Numbered from the stretch's first letter, positions 15,725 through 23,846 are shown. The stretch: DNA of 55,742 nt from Candidatus Omnitrophota bacterium (GCA_017992455.1 JAGOOP010000010.1:1-55742); one strand, 5' to 3'. A program made the numbers and translations. Notes: a model not told the origin generated them from the sequence alone.

Positions 15725-15789
15725 ATCTTAGGGACGGTTCTCAAATAAATCTTAGGGACGGTTCTCAAAGAGAACCGTCCCTAAGATTT
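15725..15789 (-). repeat. GGGACGGTTCTC repeat: one half-copy plus a 20-bp perfect palindrome
   Basis: The unit AATCTTAGGGACGGTTCTC occurs at about 15725-15742 and again at 15747-15766. The second copy is followed by a three-base loop and its exact inverse up to 15789, giving a 20-bp stem. The same core occurs twice before the ECF sigma operon at 24987-25036. The palindrome overlaps the last codons and stop of the upstream gene. It resembles repetitive extragenic palindromes; no transposase is nearby. Confidence 0.85.
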
Positions 15790-16467
15790 ACCTAAGATTT
15801 TTTCCAGCTCCGAACCGGGGAACAGCCGGGCGGCCTCGTCTGCGACCGCCTGCGCGTCGGCGCTGCGCTCGCTGCTGACATACGCATGGTACAACGGGAT
15901 ATAGACCTCGGCGGCAACGCGCTCGTCGACGATCGGCGCCAGGCATCGTTTGAGCCTGTTATACCGCTCGATGGCGCTGCGATGATCCCTCGCCGCGCTG
16001 CATGTCAGCGCCTGCATATATTCGACGACACAGCCGTACGGCATGTAAAAAACGCCGGCAAGCCCCTCTTGTCCCAGTTCCCGTTCCAATATGGAATACG
16101 TCTCCGGTTCGAGCCTGCCGTCCGGATACCGCTCCAGCGTCCGGTCCATCATCATGATCATCTGCCGGGCAGTGTCCATGTCGCGCGGCGGCACCAGAGC
16201 GGCTCCCATGAATTCTATAACGCTGTACACGAACCTGCTGTCGTCCGCGTATACGCTCCGGGGATGATCATCGGCAAACCGCATGAACTCCTGCCGCGCT
16301 TCCTGCACCGCATTGACCCGACGCTCACCCTGCTCCATCTGGCCTGCCCGCAAGAGATCGCCCAGCCGCGCGGCGTATTCCTGCCGGTCTGAAAGAGCCT
16401 CGGCTGCCGCGGCAGCGAAACATACAAGGGAACACAGGACGCCGAAAACGCAATTTCTGCCGAACAC
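15781..16467 (-). CDS. Secreted helical-repeat (TPR-like) protein of unknown function
   Basis: The 228-residue protein has a signal peptide (about 1-23, ending A-A-A-A-A-E). The rest is helical with tetratricopeptide-like pairs, for example A-V-Q-E-A-R-Q-E-F-M-R-F-A-D-D-H-P and the C-terminal A-D-A-Q-A-V-A-D-E-A-A-R-L-F-P. I do not recognise a named family. The start is GTG after GAGGAGATC. The final residues L-G-K-S and the stop codon lie inside the GGGACGGTTCTC palindrome, so the original 3' end may have been replaced by repeat insertion. It follows a small membrane protein by seven bases and is probably co-transcribed with it. Confidence 0.7.
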   Translation of the reverse strand: MFGRNCVFGVLCSLVCFAAAAAEALSDRQEYAARLGDLLRAGQMEQGERRVNAVQEARQEFMRFADDHPRSVYADDSRFVYSVIEFMGAALVPPRDMDTARQMIMMMDRTLERYPDGRLEPETYSILERELGQEGLAGVFYMPYGCVVEYMQALTCSAARDHRSAIERYNRLKRCLAPIVDERVAAEVYIPLYHAYVSSERSADAQAVADEAARLFPGSELEKILGKS

Positions 16468-16474
16468 GATCTCC

Positions 16475-16900
16475 TCAATACCCGATCATCCGCCGCTGCA
16501 ATATATGCATGCCGATGCCTATCGCGACCTGAATAACGGCATATGCGCGCACGTATTTTTCCGGCAGGTTACCGGCCCACGAATCGATCTTCGCAGCGGC
16601 CGCTCTCTGAAAGAAAACAAATCCTTTGATCAATATGACCACGCCCGCGATCAGTATGACAAGCGCCAGAATGCCGCTCATCCTGTTGGTGGCGGACACC
16701 AAAAAAGCGCCCAGCAGCAGCACAAGGAACAGGACGTATGCCTTGATGATGCGAAACCCCTTGCGGGCCATGCTTCTGCGCGCAAAACCGGGTTTCCACA
16801 GCATGAAAAGGCCGGTGATGACCAGGAACCAGGCAAGAATAAGAATAAATACCTGAGTTTTGCCGAACACCTTGTTAAGCGCCCAATAGATCCCATGCAT
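16475..16900 (-). CDS. Small integral membrane protein, unknown function
   Basis: A 141-residue protein with about four hydrophobic helices at roughly 15-35, 52-70, 74-95 and 118-136, with basic residues in the loops. No catalytic or binding motif is visible and I do not recognise the family. An AAAGGAG site lies upstream. It lies between the beta-barrel gene (32-base gap) and the TPR-like gene (7-base gap) and looks part of the same envelope-related unit. Confidence 0.65.
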   Translation of the reverse strand: MHGIYWALNKVFGKTQVFILILAWFLVITGLFMLWKPGFARRSMARKGFRIIKAYVLFLVLLLGAFLVSATNRMSGILALVILIAGVVILIKGFVFFQRAAAAKIDSWAGNLPEKYVRAYAVIQVAIGIGMHILQRRMIGY

Positions 16901-16932
16901 CTGTCTGCTCCTTTATGATCGGTTGCGTCTGC

Positions 16933-17733
16933 TTAAAACCGTATCGTCGCGGCTGCGAACGGCCCTTTCAGCTCGAAGCGGGCGTAATCGGGGTCATCCT
17001 CGGCTTTTAAAGAAACGACCCGGTACCCGCCGCTGACGCTCACATACTTGATGGGCGTCCAGCGCACGCCTGCTTCCGCATCGACAAAATAGCCGTATTC
17101 TCCGGCTGACATCCCCGCAGCTTCGGCGTAAAAACTCAGGTCCGACAGGATAGTATCCGACACATACGGCGCATTGTTCTTGAACGGATTGACCGCAATG
17201 GATGCGCCCACGGTCGGCAAACCCGCGATAAAATCCGTCGATTCGTTTATCCCCGCTACCGGGGCATCGAGGGTCGCCTTGCCTGCGACGCCTTTTGCCT
17301 CCAGGATCGTCCCTGCCTTGAGCCTGCCGCCGAACACATCGATGAATTCCCACACCCACCCGAGCCCGAAATACTGCAGTTCAAGATCTGTCTTGACCTG
17401 TGTTCCGACGTTATATGTCTTGCCGTCGAAGATGATCTGGCGCGAAACGGTCTGATCCCCGTTGAATTCGGCCTGCGTATAAAAAGCCCGGATCTTGCTG
17501 TTCGGGGTCAAATGCCAGGTGAACCGTCCCTCGGGAAAATCCTCATCCTTCAGGCCGAGTTCAGACTTAAAATTGACATCGGTGCCGACAAGATTCGATT
17601 CGGTCACGCGCGCCTTTGCGGTCAGGTCAGGCATCCAGTACCGGCCTTCGAACTCGACGACCGCATCCGACGCGGACGCGCACGCGGCAACGCACAGCAC
17701 CAACAGCAAAACCATGACAGCGTTCCTGAACAT
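16933..17733 (-). CDS. Outer-membrane beta-barrel protein
   Basis: The 266-residue protein has a signal peptide (about 1-22, ending A-S-A-S-D) and a string of amphipathic strands such as V-V-E-F-E-G-R-Y-W-M-P and K-I-R-A-F-Y-T-Q-A-E-F. It ends in Phe (A-A-T-I-R-F), the signal recognised by the BAM complex. It is probably an 8- to 12-stranded porin-like barrel of unknown ligand. The start at 17733 follows AGGAGGAGAAGG; a start 20 codons further upstream gives a very basic and unlikely N-terminus. It follows the Pif1-like helicase by 32 bases. Confidence 0.82.
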   Translation of the reverse strand: MFRNAVMVLLLVLCVAACASASDAVVEFEGRYWMPDLTAKARVTESNLVGTDVNFKSELGLKDEDFPEGRFTWHLTPNSKIRAFYTQAEFNGDQTVSRQIIFDGKTYNVGTQVKTDLELQYFGLGWVWEFIDVFGGRLKAGTILEAKGVAGKATLDAPVAGINESTDFIAGLPTVGASIAVNPFKNNAPYVSDTILSDLSFYAEAAGMSAGEYGYFVDAEAGVRWTPIKYVSVSGGYRVVSLKAEDDPDYARFELKGPFAAATIRF

Positions 17734-17765
17734 CCTTCTCCTCCTGTTGTTGATGGAACCGTGGA

Positions 17766-19070
17766 TCATCCTGCCGGAATGACGCCGGCGCATTCGTGGA
17801 TCCGTTCATCGAAAACGATATCGCGCGCAGTAATGGGCCGCTTCAACGTGATCCCCTCCAGGGCCTTGCACCGGGAAAGCGCCACATACACCTGGCCGTG
17901 GGTGAACGCGCCCGCGCCCAGGTCGATGACGACATTGTCGAACGTCTGCCCCTGGCTCTTGTGGATCGTGATGGCCCAGGCGAGCCTGAGCGGATACTGC
18001 GTGAACGTCCCGACGATCTTCTCGTCGATCCGGTCCTCCGCCTTATTGTATTCGTACACGATCTTCTGCCATTCCGCCGGGCCCGTTTCATGGACCTTAC
18101 CGTCGATCTCGACACAGACCGTGCTTCCGATCAGCGCCTTGATCACGCCGATCGAGCCGTTGACCCAGCGTTTCTGCTGATCGTTCTTGAGCATCATGAC
18201 CTGCGCGCCGACCTTGAGCTTTAAGACCGGGTCGGTCGGATACAGCGATTCATCGAAATCATCCCGGACATCCGCCGTATATTCGAAATGCCTGCCGGGC
18301 AGCCGGGCAAGCCGGCGCTGATTGATGGCGCCCGCATCCCGGTTCGTCGCCGTCAAGGTAACGCACTGGTCAAAACGGTCGCCGGTATTCCGGTCCACCC
18401 TGCTGTTCAAAAGCGCAAAATCCCGCTCGTCATACTCGTTATTCCTGATATTGTTCAATAAGCCGATGAACCGGCCGTCTGCCTGCCTGAAGATCCTGGT
18501 CAGCTCGATGCGGGAAGGCATAACCTCTTTAAAAACGTTCGCGCTGAAAAAATACGGCGTCGGGTAATGCTCCGCGTAAACGGCGGCCTCCTCGCGCCCG
18601 ACGATCGGGGCAAGCTGGAACAGGTCCCCGAAAAATATCATCTGCGCGCCGCCGAACGGGACATCCATCCGGCCGCGGTTGATGCGCAGGGCATGGTCGA
18701 TGCCGTCCATGAGGTCCGCCCTGACCATGGACACTTCGTCAATGATGACCGTATCGATGCGCCGGATCAATGTGCGGCTGCGCCTGCGGCGGATGGAATT
18801 CTTATGGATGAACTTGGGCGGGAAGCCGAAAAAAGAATGGATGGTCTGGCCGTTCACGTTGATGGCGGCGACGCCCGTCGGGGCGAGGACCACCTTCTGC
18901 TTGGCCGTATTCTCGAGAAAATACTGCAAAAGCGTCGATTTGCCGGTGCCCGCCTTGCCGGTAACAAGGATACATTGGTCCGTGCGTTCCATAAGGTCGA
19001 ACGCGCGCGCGAACTCAAGCGACAGTTCAAAATCAGCAGGTAAGCCTTCAGAGACTTTCCGAGAGATCAT
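17766..19070 (-). CDS. Pif1/RecD-like superfamily 1 DNA helicase
   Basis: A 434-residue ATP-dependent 5'-3' helicase. It shows Walker A G-K-A-G-T-G-K-S-T at 38-46, motif Ia L-A-P-T-G-V-A-A-I-N, motif II I-I-D-E-V-S-M, motif III F-G-D-L-F-Q-L-A-P and motif VI Y-V-A-L-S-R-C preceded by I-T-I-H-K-S-Q-G-Q-T-F-D. These are the hallmarks of the bacterial Pif1 family. It probably unwinds structured DNA or stalled forks. The ATG at 19070 has a GAGGA site and overlaps the HELGH membrane protein by 23 bases. It has no HRDC or nuclease domain. Confidence 0.92.
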   Translation of the reverse strand: MISRKVSEGLPADFELSLEFARAFDLMERTDQCILVTGKAGTGKSTLLQYFLENTAKQKVVLAPTGVAAINVNGQTIHSFFGFPPKFIHKNSIRRRRSRTLIRRIDTVIIDEVSMVRADLMDGIDHALRINRGRMDVPFGGAQMIFFGDLFQLAPIVGREEAAVYAEHYPTPYFFSANVFKEVMPSRIELTRIFRQADGRFIGLLNNIRNNEYDERDFALLNSRVDRNTGDRFDQCVTLTATNRDAGAINQRRLARLPGRHFEYTADVRDDFDESLYPTDPVLKLKVGAQVMMLKNDQQKRWVNGSIGVIKALIGSTVCVEIDGKVHETGPAEWQKIVYEYNKAEDRIDEKIVGTFTQYPLRLAWAITIHKSQGQTFDNVVIDLGAGAFTHGQVYVALSRCKALEGITLKRPITARDIVFDERIHECAGVIPAG

Positions 19071-19626
19071 TATTCCTCTTCCGGGGAGCGTTCGACATCT
19101 GCCATAACAGCCATGATCCTGCGGCAAGACATATGATCATCGATATCAGCCCGAACAGCCGGATGATCCCCGCGATCACGGCGTCGCATTCGAGGAGACC
19201 CGTTTTGCCGAGCATGTATTCCCAGTCGTGATACGCGCTGTCGCCGATGCCGACAAGGGGCAGCGCCTGTCTTCGGGCGTCGGCCGCATACGCGGCAACG
19301 TTAAAAAAGTTCGTGGACAGCCAGCCGAAAGAAAGCGCAATAGCGAAGAAATCGCGCTGGCGGTAAAAATTGAAAACGGCAAAAACGGGAACTGACAGCT
19401 GCGCGATGGTGCCGCCGGCGATCATCATCGCCTCGCCCATAAAACCAAAGACGAGATGTCCAAGCTCATGGATTCCGAGATTCAAAGCGCCGATCACGCT
19501 CGTATATAACGGGTCATGCAGGTGGCGCATGAACGCGTACGCAAAATATGCCAGCAGGGGCGCCCGGACAAGCCAGTTCCTCCCCCTGCACCAGTCAGCA
19601 GCTTCCCGTATAAGCGCAGCAATCAT
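19048..19626 (-). CDS. Membrane protein with HELGH zinc-protease-like motif
   Basis: The 192-residue protein has about four to five membrane helices and an H-E-L-G-H motif at residues 53-57 within a hydrophobic segment (L-G-I-H-E-L-G-H-L-V-F). This is the zinc-binding signature of M50-like intramembrane proteases. A distal Asp/Asn-containing helix that would supply the third ligand is plausible (A-L-P-L-V-G-I-G-D) but not certain. The substrate is unknown. It overlaps the Pif1-like gene by 23 bases and follows another membrane protein by 23 bases. Confidence 0.7.
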   Translation of the reverse strand: MIAALIREAADWCRGRNWLVRAPLLAYFAYAFMRHLHDPLYTSVIGALNLGIHELGHLVFGFMGEAMMIAGGTIAQLSVPVFAVFNFYRQRDFFAIALSFGWLSTNFFNVAAYAADARRQALPLVGIGDSAYHDWEYMLGKTGLLECDAVIAGIIRLFGLISMIICLAAGSWLLWQMSNAPRKRNNDLSESL

Positions 19627-19649
19627 CGTTCAGGTTTGAATTCCCCGAA

Positions 19650-20333
19650 TTACCGTTTCCGTGCCGCCGGCTGCAGGCGTTTGCGCCGTTCGATAAACAG
19701 GAAGAACACGCCGGGCCCGAAAGACAGAAGCATGACGGCAAGCCCCGCCGTGATGCCGCAGAACGTTCCGATGCCCGCGCAACAATAATTTCTGTACCGC
19801 ACGACGATATGCGTGGGGACCGCGACAAGCAGTTCCAGGATACTTCCGATGAACAACGCGCGGCAAACCTTTTGCAGAAAATGGACCGGCTCTTTATTCC
19901 TGCTCCACCCGTAGAACACATATCCCCAGACGACCCATGATGCTGCCAGGACCGCCAACGAGATCCAGAGCCATATATCCTCGTCCGTGAACTGTTTGCC
20001 CCGCATGACCTCGCTGACAGCCATGGCGAAACTGCCGGCGAGTATTGCCATCATAAAAGCGGAGGTCACGATCGTCAGCCATACGGAGCGCCTGCTTGCC
20101 GGCCTTCCCGTCATCGCGCGTACGGGTATGGCCAGAAGCGCCGCCTGGGACAGAACAAAGACCGCGACGCCGGTCCAGTACGGCCATTGCAGATACACGG
20201 ACCTGAGCGCGTTATAATCGAAATCGGGCTCGTTCTTTGCAACATCCCAGAACGCCGCGATCAGAACAGGCATGGTAAATATGACCAGGGTGAGCCCGTA
20301 CAATACCACAACGACCGATGCCCATCGTTTCAT
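19650..20333 (-). CDS. Six-helix membrane protein, unknown function
   Basis: A 227-residue protein with hydrophobic segments at about 7-29, 51-72, 85-107, 122-145, 160-180 and 188-215. The loop between helices 4 and 5 is basic and the C-terminus is strongly basic (R-R-K-R-L-Q-P-A-A-R-K-R). Two adjacent cysteines (Y-C-C-A) occur near residue 183. I do not recognise a named family. It lies between the charged coiled-coil gene (15-base gap) and the HELGH membrane protein. Confidence 0.65.
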   Translation of the reverse strand: MKRWASVVVVLYGLTLVIFTMPVLIAAFWDVAKNEPDFDYNALRSVYLQWPYWTGVAVFVLSQAALLAIPVRAMTGRPASRRSVWLTIVTSAFMMAILAGSFAMAVSEVMRGKQFTDEDIWLWISLAVLAASWVVWGYVFYGWSRNKEPVHFLQKVCRALFIGSILELLVAVPTHIVVRYRNYCCAGIGTFCGITAGLAVMLLSFGPGVFFLFIERRKRLQPAARKR

Positions 20334-20348
20334 ACGGCCCTCCCTTTT

Positions 20349-20882
20349 TTACGGTTTTTGCGATCGGCTCATACGCAGGCGCCGCAGCGTTCTTATTTCC
20401 GCCTCGATGATATCTTTCTTCAGCGCAAGATCGTACATCGCAGGATCCTTTTCTTTAAGCTGATCGAGCCGCTCGGAATGGGTCATCCGCGGACGCGCCG
20501 GTATTTCATCCGCCTTCTGCCTGCGATACATCTCGCGCTTCCTGTCCCGCTCGAACTGTTCGGCGACCGCAGCCTCATACTTTTGCCGGTCCTTTAACCT
20601 TAATTCCTCAAGGTCCTCCCGTTTCCGGGCTTTTATCTTCAGCCGCTCCGCTTCCCGCTGAGCTCTCTGCTCTCTGCCCAAGGCCCTGATACGCGCCTCG
20701 ATCTCTTTCAGCTCTTCGCTCTTCGCCCTGATCTGCCGGGTCAATTCCGCAATAGAAGGACCCGAAGCAGAAGGACTTTCCTCCCCCGGCGCCGCCTGGC
20801 CTTCGATAGATACAAGGAACAAACAGCCGATCGCCAGCCGGAACGCCGCAGCGATAATATTCTTTTGCGCGCGATTATTCAT
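20349..20882 (-). CDS. Secreted charged coiled-coil protein
   Basis: The 177-residue protein has a hydrophobic signal sequence (about 10-29) and then an almost uninterrupted Arg/Lys/Glu-rich coiled coil from about 45 to 175, for example I-R-A-K-S-E-E-L-K-E-I-E-A-R-I. No catalytic motif is visible. The start overlaps the YciH stop by four bases (ATGA), so the two are coupled. It could be a structural spacer in the periplasm; this is a guess from composition. Confidence 0.65.
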   Translation of the reverse strand: MNNRAQKNIIAAAFRLAIGCLFLVSIEGQAAPGEESPSASGPSIAELTRQIRAKSEELKEIEARIRALGREQRAQREAERLKIKARKREDLEELRLKDRQKYEAAVAEQFERDRKREMYRRQKADEIPARPRMTHSERLDQLKEKDPAMYDLALKKDIIEAEIRTLRRLRMSRSQKP

Positions 20883-21220
20883 CTGACCGTATACCCCTGA
20901 CTGCGCAATTCCTGCACGATCTGGCCGCGGTGATCTCCCTGGATCTCGACCACTGACGCATTCACGGTCCCGCCGGTCCCGAACCGCTGTTTGAATTTCC
21001 GGGCCAATTCGACAAGCGCATCTTCGCTCAATGGCAGTCCCCTGATCACGGTCACGCGTTTTCCGCCGCGGCCATGGGTCTCAAAACGCACGCGCACGAT
21101 ACCGTCGGTCAAAGGCACGGCCGCTTTCCTGATCCTGCTGCATTCGCATCTGGCCGCCGGCCTGCCGCATTCAGGGCACATTGCCCCGTGATCGGTCGAA
21201 TATATCAGCCCCTTATTCAT
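20879..21220 (-). CDS. yciH: YciH/SUI1-type translation factor homologue (eIF1-like)
   Basis: The 113-residue protein is a bacterial homologue of eIF1. An N-terminal zinc-ribbon-like C-P-E-C-G-R-P-A-A-R-C-E-C precedes the SUI1 domain, which has R-G-G-K-R-V-T-V-I-R-G and the ending G-D-H-R-G-Q-I-V-Q-E-L. Bacterial members bind the 30S subunit and influence start-site fidelity; the role outside E. coli is unclear. The ATG at 21220 is preferred over a TTG one codon upstream. It lies 31 bases after the PilZ gene and overlaps the coiled-coil gene downstream. Confidence 0.93.
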   Translation of the reverse strand: MNKGLIYSTDHGAMCPECGRPAARCECSRIRKAAVPLTDGIVRVRFETHGRGGKRVTVIRGLPLSEDALVELARKFKQRFGTGGTVNASVVEIQGDHRGQIVQELRSQGYTVR

Positions 21221-21251
21221 CAACGATCTTTTCCCTGATCTGCCGCGCGGC

Positions 21252-21608
21252 TCACTTGACGCCTTTGATAACGGATATGCGGCGCACCTGCATAAGGATC
21301 GCTTTGACCTGCACGCGGTCGACTTCGACGAATTCGAGCCCGACGCGGTAATATTCGTGATCGGCAGATACCTTCTGACAATACACCACCCTGCCGATTC
21401 CGCCGAGATTGATATTCAGCTGGCGGTTGATAACAAGGAATTTTACTTTCGACTCGATGGCAAGCGTCTTTGCCGAATACAATCCGACGCCGTCAAGGCT
21501 CAGATCGATGAGCTCGCCGTCTATCGATCCGCCTTTTGACGGATCGGTCTGGACGACAACATCGCCTGACATGGCAAAGCGGACAAAAAATCTTCGTTCT
21601 CCCACCAT
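21252..21608 (-). CDS. PilZ-domain protein (c-di-GMP effector)
   Basis: The 118-residue protein is a single PilZ domain. Both c-di-GMP contact motifs are visible: E-R-R-F-F-V-R-F near residues 4-11 (the R-x3-R element) and D-L-S-L-D-G-V-G-L near 32-40 (the D/N-x-S-x2-G element). It has no fused output domain, so it would act through a partner. A GGDEF cyclase is encoded at 28155-29012. It follows the DUF4412 gene by 13 bases and an AGGAGG-like site. Confidence 0.9.
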   Translation of the reverse strand: MVGERRFFVRFAMSGDVVVQTDPSKGGSIDGELIDLSLDGVGLYSAKTLAIESKVKFLVINRQLNINLGGIGRVVYCQKVSADHEYYRVGLEFVEVDRVQVKAILMQVRRISVIKGVK

Positions 21609-21621
21609 GAAAAAGGTCCTC

Positions 21622-22212
21622 CTATTCTCCGAATCCTTTCTTGAACATATCCTTCATGGACGGCATCTGCATCGAGAACTTTTCGTAGCCGGCCGGGACC
21701 TCGAACAGCGGATCAGGCTGTTTGCCCGTTTTCAGGTTCTTGTATTCCATGGACCAGCCGTTCTTCCCCGGCACCATCATCTTCACCGGCATTTTTATCT
21801 CCGGCAGGATCCACTGGAACATGGTCTCTTTTTTATTATCGGCCATATACACGATCTCGTATTTATCGGTCTGCCTGCCGTTGATCGACTCGGTCCCGAT
21901 CTTTTTACGCTCGACCTCTCCCTCGACCTTCTCGGACGTCTGCGGGGCTTTTGATCGGTCGAAGGCCTGCTCCATATACATCTTATCCTGCGGCATGAGT
22001 ATCCACACCACCTTCTTATCCATGCGGGTGATCGTCACGCCCTCGGCGGTCTCCATCCGCACCTTATTGCCTCCCATATAGATCTTGCCCTGGAAAGTCC
22101 TGCCTCCTGCGGTATTGACCATGTCGGCGGAAAATTCAGCCGCCCGGACAGCCGCGGCCTGCCCCAGGAACACGGCGGCGCACACAAAAAACATTATAGC
22201 TTTCATTCTCAT
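21622..22212 (-). CDS. Periplasmic DUF4412 / LolA-like protein
   Basis: A 196-residue protein with a signal peptide (about 1-24, ending V-R-A-A-E). The body is a curved beta-sheet typical of LolA/DUF4412 proteins, for example G-G-N-K-V-R-M-E-T and V-W-I-L-M-P-Q-D-K-M-Y-M-E. The C-terminus is Met-rich (M-Q-M-P-S-M-K-D-M-F), which might bind metal. Such proteins carry hydrophobic ligands or sense the envelope; the ligand is unknown. It has its own promoter (22241-22268) and a TAAGGAGG site and heads the DUF4412-PilZ-yciH-coiled-coil unit. Confidence 0.85.
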   Translation of the reverse strand: MRMKAIMFFVCAAVFLGQAAAVRAAEFSADMVNTAGGRTFQGKIYMGGNKVRMETAEGVTITRMDKKVVWILMPQDKMYMEQAFDRSKAPQTSEKVEGEVERKKIGTESINGRQTDKYEIVYMADNKKETMFQWILPEIKMPVKMMVPGKNGWSMEYKNLKTGKQPDPLFEVPAGYEKFSMQMPSMKDMFKKGFGE

Positions 22213-22240
22213 ACAGGAACCTCCTTATTTTATATCTGGT

Positions 22241-22268
22241 ATTATACCGCCGCGCACGGCGAATCCAA
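22241..22268 (-). promoter_or_regulatory. Promoter of the DUF4412-PilZ-yciH unit
   Basis: TTGGAT (22268-22263), 16-base GC-rich spacer with a small CGCCGTGCGCGGCG inverted repeat, TATAAT (22246-22241). The start is near 22234, leaving a leader of about 22 bases with TAAGGAGG. Confidence 0.7.
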
Positions 22269-22281
22269 AGTTAAAAATCCG

Positions 22282-22797
22282 TCAGATATTTCTGCTGTCA
22301 TACGCCCAATGCAGGACCGCCTGGCGCTGTCTGGGCCGGCAGTGCGGGCCGGCGCCTGCGCAATGCTTTTTGATCTGCGAAATATGCCTGCGTATCGCTT
22401 TCCACCGCCTGATCTGGCGTTGGTCTTCAGCAGGGATCCTGCGCCCCATATAATAGCGGCAATACCACTGGAACCAGCCGCGCGGGTCATCGGGATGGAT
22501 CCAGCCTTTGAGCACCCAGACGGACAAAGGCTGGCTCGCATTCACCTGAAAATAGTTCAACGCAGGATCATGGCGCTTCGGGCAAAGTTTTGCATGCACG
22601 AACCAGTCCGCAGGGAATTCTTTCGCGCAATCGGTCATGTATTTCCCGCCGAAAATGCCCATGCGCAGCATCTGTTTAGGCGTCAGTTCCGGCTTGAACC
22701 CGGGATCGAAGTTCCTTCCGGCCGGCTCCGAAAGCTCGTACCGGTAGTTCTTCTGCATCAGATCATTCACCACAACGACTTTGCGTCTTGCGTTCAT
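22282..22797 (-). CDS. Conserved hypothetical protein (starts MNARRKVVVVND)
   Basis: The 171-residue protein belongs to a conserved family without known function that I recognise from many unrelated bacteria. Its features are the N-terminus with D-L-M-Q-K-N-Y-R-Y, a G-G-K-Y-M-T-D-C stretch near 51-58 and a W-F-Q-W-Y-C-R-Y-Y-x-G-R-R aromatic segment near 108-120. No signal peptide or membrane helix is seen, so it is cytoplasmic. The C-terminal 30 residues are basic with three Cys/His pairs. It is probably monocistronic with its own promoter. Confidence 0.8.
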   Translation of the reverse strand: MNARRKVVVVNDLMQKNYRYELSEPAGRNFDPGFKPELTPKQMLRMGIFGGKYMTDCAKEFPADWFVHAKLCPKRHDPALNYFQVNASQPLSVWVLKGWIHPDDPRGWFQWYCRYYMGRRIPAEDQRQIRRWKAIRRHISQIKKHCAGAGPHCRPRQRQAVLHWAYDSRNI

Positions 22798-22823
22798 AGC
22801 GGCCTCAGCGGATGTATGGCTTT

Positions 22824-22851
22824 ATTATATATCCGTAGCTGCTAAACACAA
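22824..22851 (-). promoter_or_regulatory. Probable promoter of the conserved hypothetical gene
   Basis: TTGTGT (22851-22846), 16-base spacer, TATAAT (22829-22824). The start is near 22817 with a 20-base leader. The -35 box touches the long hairpin at 22851-22909. Confidence 0.55.
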
Positions 22852-22909
22852 AGAAAAAGGGATGGTTTATTTTTGGGAGAGGCACAAAAATAAACCATCC
22901 CTTTTTCTT
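22851..22909 (-). repeat. Perfect 25-bp inverted repeat with 9-base loop (terminator or REP-like)
   Basis: AAGAAAAAGGGATGGTTTA... and its exact inverse form a 25-bp stem around the loop GGAGAGGCA. The core GGGATGGTT resembles the GGGACGGTT core of the repeats at 15725 and 24987. It begins 12 bases after the stop of the small secreted protein and could also end transcription of the spy operon because its 3' side is T-rich. Confidence 0.85.
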
Positions 22910-22921
22910 CTTATCTACCTT

Positions 22922-23365
22922 TTACCGGCATGTACGCACTTCTTCCCAATGCCCTCCTGCTTCTACCTGGTATTTTTCGTAGTGGCTGCCGATCCAGATG
23001 GTTCCCTCACCCGGGCGGTATTCGCTGTGTTCGGGAACGAACTTTTCTTTCCACACGAGATTCGGCACCCATACCCGTTCCACCCGGCACGGCGCAGGAC
23101 GGCGCTCGTGACGGACGACAACGCACGCCGGGCCGCCGTACCGTGTGTCCCTGCGGGTATCCCTGCGCGTCTCTCTGACATGCGTGCGCTCCTTCACTCC
23201 GGTGATACTGCCCAGGAGGTCGAACGCTCCTCCGGTCACGATCCTCAAGCCCTCGGTCACTGCAAGCACCTTGCCTGCCTTGTCCCAATCGCTTGCGAAA
23301 GCCGGCGTCACGCTGCCCGCAGCCAATGCCCCGGCGACTAACAGTGCGATAAAAAACTTATTCAT
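22922..23365 (-). CDS. Small secreted protein of unknown function
   Basis: A 147-residue protein with a signal peptide (about 1-24, ending A-F-A-S-D). The middle has a run of R-R-D-T-R-R-D-T-R repeats near 66-75 and the C-terminal part is rich in aromatic and Glu residues (V-W-V-P-N-L-V-W-K-E-K-F). Four cysteines may form disulfides. I do not recognise a characterised family. The start overlaps the spy stop by eight bases, so it belongs to the ECF-controlled spy unit and is likely part of the same periplasmic response. Confidence 0.7.
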   Translation of the reverse strand: MNKFFIALLVAGALAAGSVTPAFASDWDKAGKVLAVTEGLRIVTGGAFDLLGSITGVKERTHVRETRRDTRRDTRYGGPACVVVRHERRPAPCRVERVWVPNLVWKEKFVPEHSEYRPGEGTIWIGSHYEKYQVEAGGHWEEVRTCR

Positions 23366-23825
23366 GGCGTCCTCCTCTTTTTCGGCGCGATCCGTCCTGC
23401 CTGCGTTTTTCGTTCAGCGCGTTGAACTGTTCGGGAGTAAGGATCTTTTTAAGCTCCATGATGCCCTGGATCTGCTGGTCGATACGCTGTCCGGTCAGGG
23501 CCTTGAGCTCGGCAACGAGCGCGTTGACTTTTGCCGTATCCGTCTTTTCCTTATTCAATTCCTCAGTGATCTGCAGCCGCACAGCTTTCGTTTTCTGCCT
23601 TAATTCCTGCGCCAGCTTCCTTTCCTGCGAATGTTGTGACGCCATTGCCTGCCGCTGCTCTGCGCTCAGCCCCAGTTCCGCGGATATTTTGGCGAACCTG
23701 GCGTTCCATTTCTGTTCCATTTTCGACTGGTCAGGCTCGGGTAATTGAGCGCATGCCGTTGAGGCAAGAAAACACGCGATGGCTGCTATACTGCCGCATT
23801 TCACAAACCTCATCGATCTTTTCAT
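23358..23825 (-). CDS. Spy/CpxP-like periplasmic stress protein
   Basis: The 155-residue protein has a signal peptide (about 1-26, ending T-A-C-A-Q) and is otherwise all-helical. It contains the paired L-S-A-E-Q-R-Q and L-T-P-E-Q-F-N motifs typical of the LTxxQ/Spy/ZraP family, and ends in a basic R-R-K-R-G-G-R-H-E tail. Family members act as ATP-independent chaperones or metal-binding sensors in the periplasm. The promoter at 23847-23875 is the ECF type found before the adjacent sigma gene, so the protein is a probable effector of, or feedback sensor for, that sigma factor. Confidence 0.85.
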   Translation of the reverse strand: MKRSMRFVKCGSIAAIACFLASTACAQLPEPDQSKMEQKWNARFAKISAELGLSAEQRQAMASQHSQERKLAQELRQKTKAVRLQITEELNKEKTDTAKVNALVAELKALTGQRIDQQIQGIMELKKILTPEQFNALNEKRRQDGSRRKRGGRHE

Positions 23826-23846
23826 GGGTATCTCCTTTCTACCTGC

